From Anaeromonas gelatinilytica (lineage in GTDB: Bacteria > Bacillota > Clostridia > Tissierellales > SIT17), in contig NZ_WSFU01000045.1 of NCBI RefSeq assembly GCF_016820635.1, positions 1 through 44,291 on the forward strand: a stretch of DNA of 44,291 nt, written 5' to 3'. Shown in pieces: positions 42,570 through 44,291 of this stretch. Position 1 is the stretch's first letter. The number at the start of each line of letters is the position of its first letter. Under the pieces are notes generated by a model. That model ran no database searches. It saw nothing but the letters and a program-made list of their open reading frames with translations, and was not told the DNA's origin. The position numbers were made by a program, and so were the translations under genes.

Positions 42570-43511
42570 GTGGTGCTAAATTTGGACTTAATAAATAAAT
42601 TGCTTCGAGGAGATAAAAGAACTTGTGCAAGAATGATAACAAAAATTGAAAATAATGAAAAAGAAGCAGAAGATATTTTGAAGGGAATATATGAGCATAC
42701 TGGTAATGCTCATATAATTGGGATAACAGGACCACCAGGTGGAGGAAAAAGTACTTTAACGTATAGATTGAGTAAGGAATTAAGTAATCAGGGCAAAAAA
42801 GTGGGGATTATTGCAATTGACCCCACTAGTCCCTTCACAGGAGGGTCTATACTTGGAGATAGAATAAGAATGAATAAATTGGCAACTGATCCTAATGTAT
42901 TTATAAGAAGTATGGGTACTAGAGGACATTTGGGAGGATTATCAAAAGCAACCCATGGAGGAATAAAAGTTTTTGATGCATATGGATGTGATTATATATT
43001 TGTAGAAACAGTAGGAGTGGGGCAATCCGAGGTAGATATTGTAAAAACTGCTGATACTGTAGTAATGGTCATGGTACCTGGATTAGGAGATGATATTCAA
43101 GCTATTAAGGCGGGAATTATGGAAATAGCAGATATATTTGCTATAAATAAGAGTGATTTGGAAGGTTCTGAAAGAACTACAAGAGAAATAAGAATGATGG
43201 TTGAGATGGGAAATGAGGAGAAAAAACCGCCGATTCTTAATGTTATAGCAAATCAAAATGAGGGTATTAGAGAACTTATAGAAGAAATACACAAACATAA
43301 AGAATATTTAATTTCAACAGGTAAATTAGAAGAGAAAAGACTTGAAAGGATAAGATCAGAAATAATTACATTAATAGAAGATGAAATTAAATCAAGAATA
43401 TTTAATGATAAAGATGTATATAAGTTATTAGACAATGTATTAAAAGATGTTTATAATAAAGAATTAGATCCTTATACTGCTAAGGATAAATTATTTAAAG
43501 CTATTATCTAA
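42570..43511 (+). CDS. meaB: Methylmalonyl-CoA mutase GTPase chaperone MeaB (ArgK family)
   Basis: MeaB is a G3E-type GTPase that loads and protects the cobalamin cofactor of the mutase. The 313-residue protein has the P-loop GPPGGGKS (54-61), [34 protein letters not shown] (switch region) and the base-recognition NKSD. A C-terminal helical part promotes dimers. The start is uncertain: GTG 42570 follows AGAGGA by 6 bases, while TTG 42582 follows AGGTGGTG by 8 and would give MDLINKLL. It begins 10 bases after the small subunit and is plainly part of the same operon. Confidence 0.93.
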   Translation: MVLNLDLINKLLRGDKRTCARMITKIENNEKEAEDILKGIYEHTGNAHIIGITGPPGGGKSTLTYRLSKELSNQGKKVGIIAIDPTSPFTGGSILGDRIRMNKLATDPNVFIRSMGTRGHLGGLSKATHGGIKVFDAYGCDYIFVETVGVGQSEVDIVKTADTVVMVMVPGLGDDIQAIKAGIMEIADIFAINKSDLEGSERTTREIRMMVEMGNEEKKPPILNVIANQNEGIRELIEEIHKHKEYLISTGKLEEKRLERIRSEIITLIEDEIKSRIFNDKDVYKLLDNVLKDVYNKELDPYTAKDKLFKAII

Positions 43512-43525
43512 AGGAGGATATTATT

Positions 43526-43927
43526 ATGGTAAAAAAAGTAGATCATATAGGTGTGGCTGTTAAAGATTTAGAAGAAACTATAAAATTTTATACTGATATT
43601 TTAGGTATGGATTTACAAGGAACAGAAGTTGTTGAGGAACAGAAGGTTAAAGTTGCATTTTTACCTATAGGCGATAGTGAAATGGAATTGTTAGAGTCTA
43701 CAGAAAAAGATGGACCTATAGCTAAATTTATTGAGAAAAAAGGTCAAGGTATACAACATATTGCGTATAGGGTAGATGATATAGAGAAGAGTATAGAAGA
43801 ATTGAAAGCAAAAGGAATAAAAATGATTGATGAAAAGCCAAGATATGGAGCAGGAGGAGCAAAAATAGCTTTCTTACATCCTAAAAGTACTCATGGTGTA
43901 TTAGTGGAAATTTGTCAAAGAGATTAA
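43526..43927 (+). CDS. mce: Methylmalonyl-CoA epimerase
   Basis: It interconverts (R)- and (S)-methylmalonyl-CoA, linking the mutase to the carboxyltransferase that follows. The 133-residue vicinal-oxygen-chelate fold has two beta-alpha-beta-beta-beta modules. Likely metal ligands are H7 (VDHIGVAV), H78 (IQHIAYRV) and E128 (VLVEIC), with glutamates in MELLE near 53-57. It starts at ATG with AAAGGAGG, 14 bases after meaB. Confidence 0.94.
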   Translation: MVKKVDHIGVAVKDLEETIKFYTDILGMDLQGTEVVEEQKVKVAFLPIGDSEMELLESTEKDGPIAKFIEKKGQGIQHIAYRVDDIEKSIEELKAKGIKMIDEKPRYGAGGAKIAFLHPKSTHGVLVEICQRD

Positions 43928-43961
43928 TTATTATTAATCAGCTAAGAAGGAGGATTAATAG

Positions 43962-44291
43962 ATGTCCAATAACAGAGTAGAAGAATTACGCCAAAAAAAA
44001 GCAAGTGTTAAACTTGGAGGCGGAGAGAAAAGTATAGAGAAACAACATTCTAAAGGAAAGATGACAGCAAGGGAAAGAATAGAGCATTTATTAGACGAAG
44101 GAAGTTTCATTGAAATAGATACATTTGTGGAACATAGATGTACTAATTTTGGAATGGAAAAGAAAAAGGTTCCCGGGGAGGGCGTTGTTACAGGATATGG
44201 TACTGTTGATGGTAGACTAGTATATGTGTTTGCCCAAGACTTTACTGTAATAGGTGGATCTTTAGGAGAGATGCATGCGGCTAAGATTACT
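43962..44291 (+). CDS. Acyl-CoA carboxylase/decarboxylase carboxyltransferase subunit (MmdA/PccB family), truncated by the window end
   Basis: ATG 43962 follows AAGAAGGAGG and opens a frame that runs off the window after 110 codons. The visible part matches the carboxyltransferase start: [76 protein letters not shown]. This is either methylmalonyl-CoA decarboxylase alpha (sodium-pumping, making propionyl-CoA) or propionyl-CoA carboxylase beta. The genes after it (small delta/gamma membrane subunits and a GcdB-like beta subunit, or a biotin carboxylase) would decide. Spacing to mce is 34 bases. Confidence 0.9.
   Translation, partial: MSNNRVEELRQKKASVKLGGGEKSIEKQHSKGKMTARERIEHLLDEGSFIEIDTFVEHRCTNFGMEKKKVPGEGVVTGYGTVDGRLVYVFAQDFTVIGGSLGEMHAAKIT

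Noticed and set aside
1-44291. CRISPR array, prophage, insertion sequence or plasmid origin
   Set aside because: No regularly spaced repeats, transposase, integrase, capsid or replication gene is seen in any frame.

Overview
The window is a 44.3-kb, AT-rich stretch of chromosome from an anaerobic, endospore-forming, low-GC Firmicute. The class Clostridia or Tissierellia is most likely. Three things point there: the gene order from purR to ftsH closely follows the Bacillus subtilis purR-spoVG-glmU-prs-pth-mfd-spoVT-yabM-yabN-yabO-yabP-yabQ-divIC-yabR-spoIIE-yabS-yabT-tilS-hpt-ftsH segment; sporulation genes and sporulation-type promoters are present; and fermentation genes (crotonase, 3-hydroxybutyryl-CoA dehydrogenase, thiolase, B12-dependent methylmalonyl-CoA mutase) flank it. 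I see no tRNA, rRNA, CRISPR array, insertion sequence or phage gene. Almost all genes are on the + strand; only the nitroreductase and murC are on the - strand.

Layout. 1-240: the 3' end of an unidentified structured RNA or leader with a terminator, then the nad promoter. 241-3537: nadA-nadB-nadC, de novo NAD synthesis from aspartate. 3598-5084: pgi, a candidate 23-codon gene and a terminator shared with the convergent nitroreductase. 5720-9123: a control region with a perfect 62-bp palindrome and a sigma-54 promoter, then crt, hbd and thl, which interconvert acetyl-CoA and crotonyl-CoA. 9408-11879: an LCP-family wall-polymer ligase and, convergently, murC. 12131-36193: the conserved housekeeping and sporulation block, covering purine control, UDP-GlcNAc and PRPP synthesis, translation and RNA rescue, transcription-coupled repair, spore coat and cortex, division, SpoIIE, tRNA-Ile lysidine synthesis, hypoxanthine salvage and FtsH. 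36255-36638: a hotdog thioesterase with a fluoroacetyl-CoA-thioesterase-like triad. 36720-44291: a candidate RNA-leader-controlled AAE-family permease, a DUF3870 protein, a Cat1-type CoA transferase, the split methylmalonyl-CoA mutase, its chaperone MeaB, methylmalonyl-CoA epimerase, and the start of a biotin-dependent carboxyltransferase cut by the window edge.

Together the right-hand genes can run succinate to succinyl-CoA to methylmalonyl-CoA to propionyl-CoA, with CoA passed back to succinate by the transferase. That is the succinate decarboxylation route to propionate, or its reverse for propionate use. The permease is a plausible dicarboxylate or propionate exchanger. The crt-hbd-thl group supplies the butyrate branch, but bcd and etf are not in the window.

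Regulation is unusually readable here. I see a sigma-54 promoter with an enhancer-like double dyad (crt), a Spo0A-type promoter with 21-bp spacing (spoIIE), two sigma-H-type promoters with identical layout (spoVG and hup), a sigma-E-type promoter (yabPQ), a PurR-box-like dyad (purR), and a leader RNA ending in a terminator before the permease. All promoter and operator calls are by eye against published consensus sequences and are untested.
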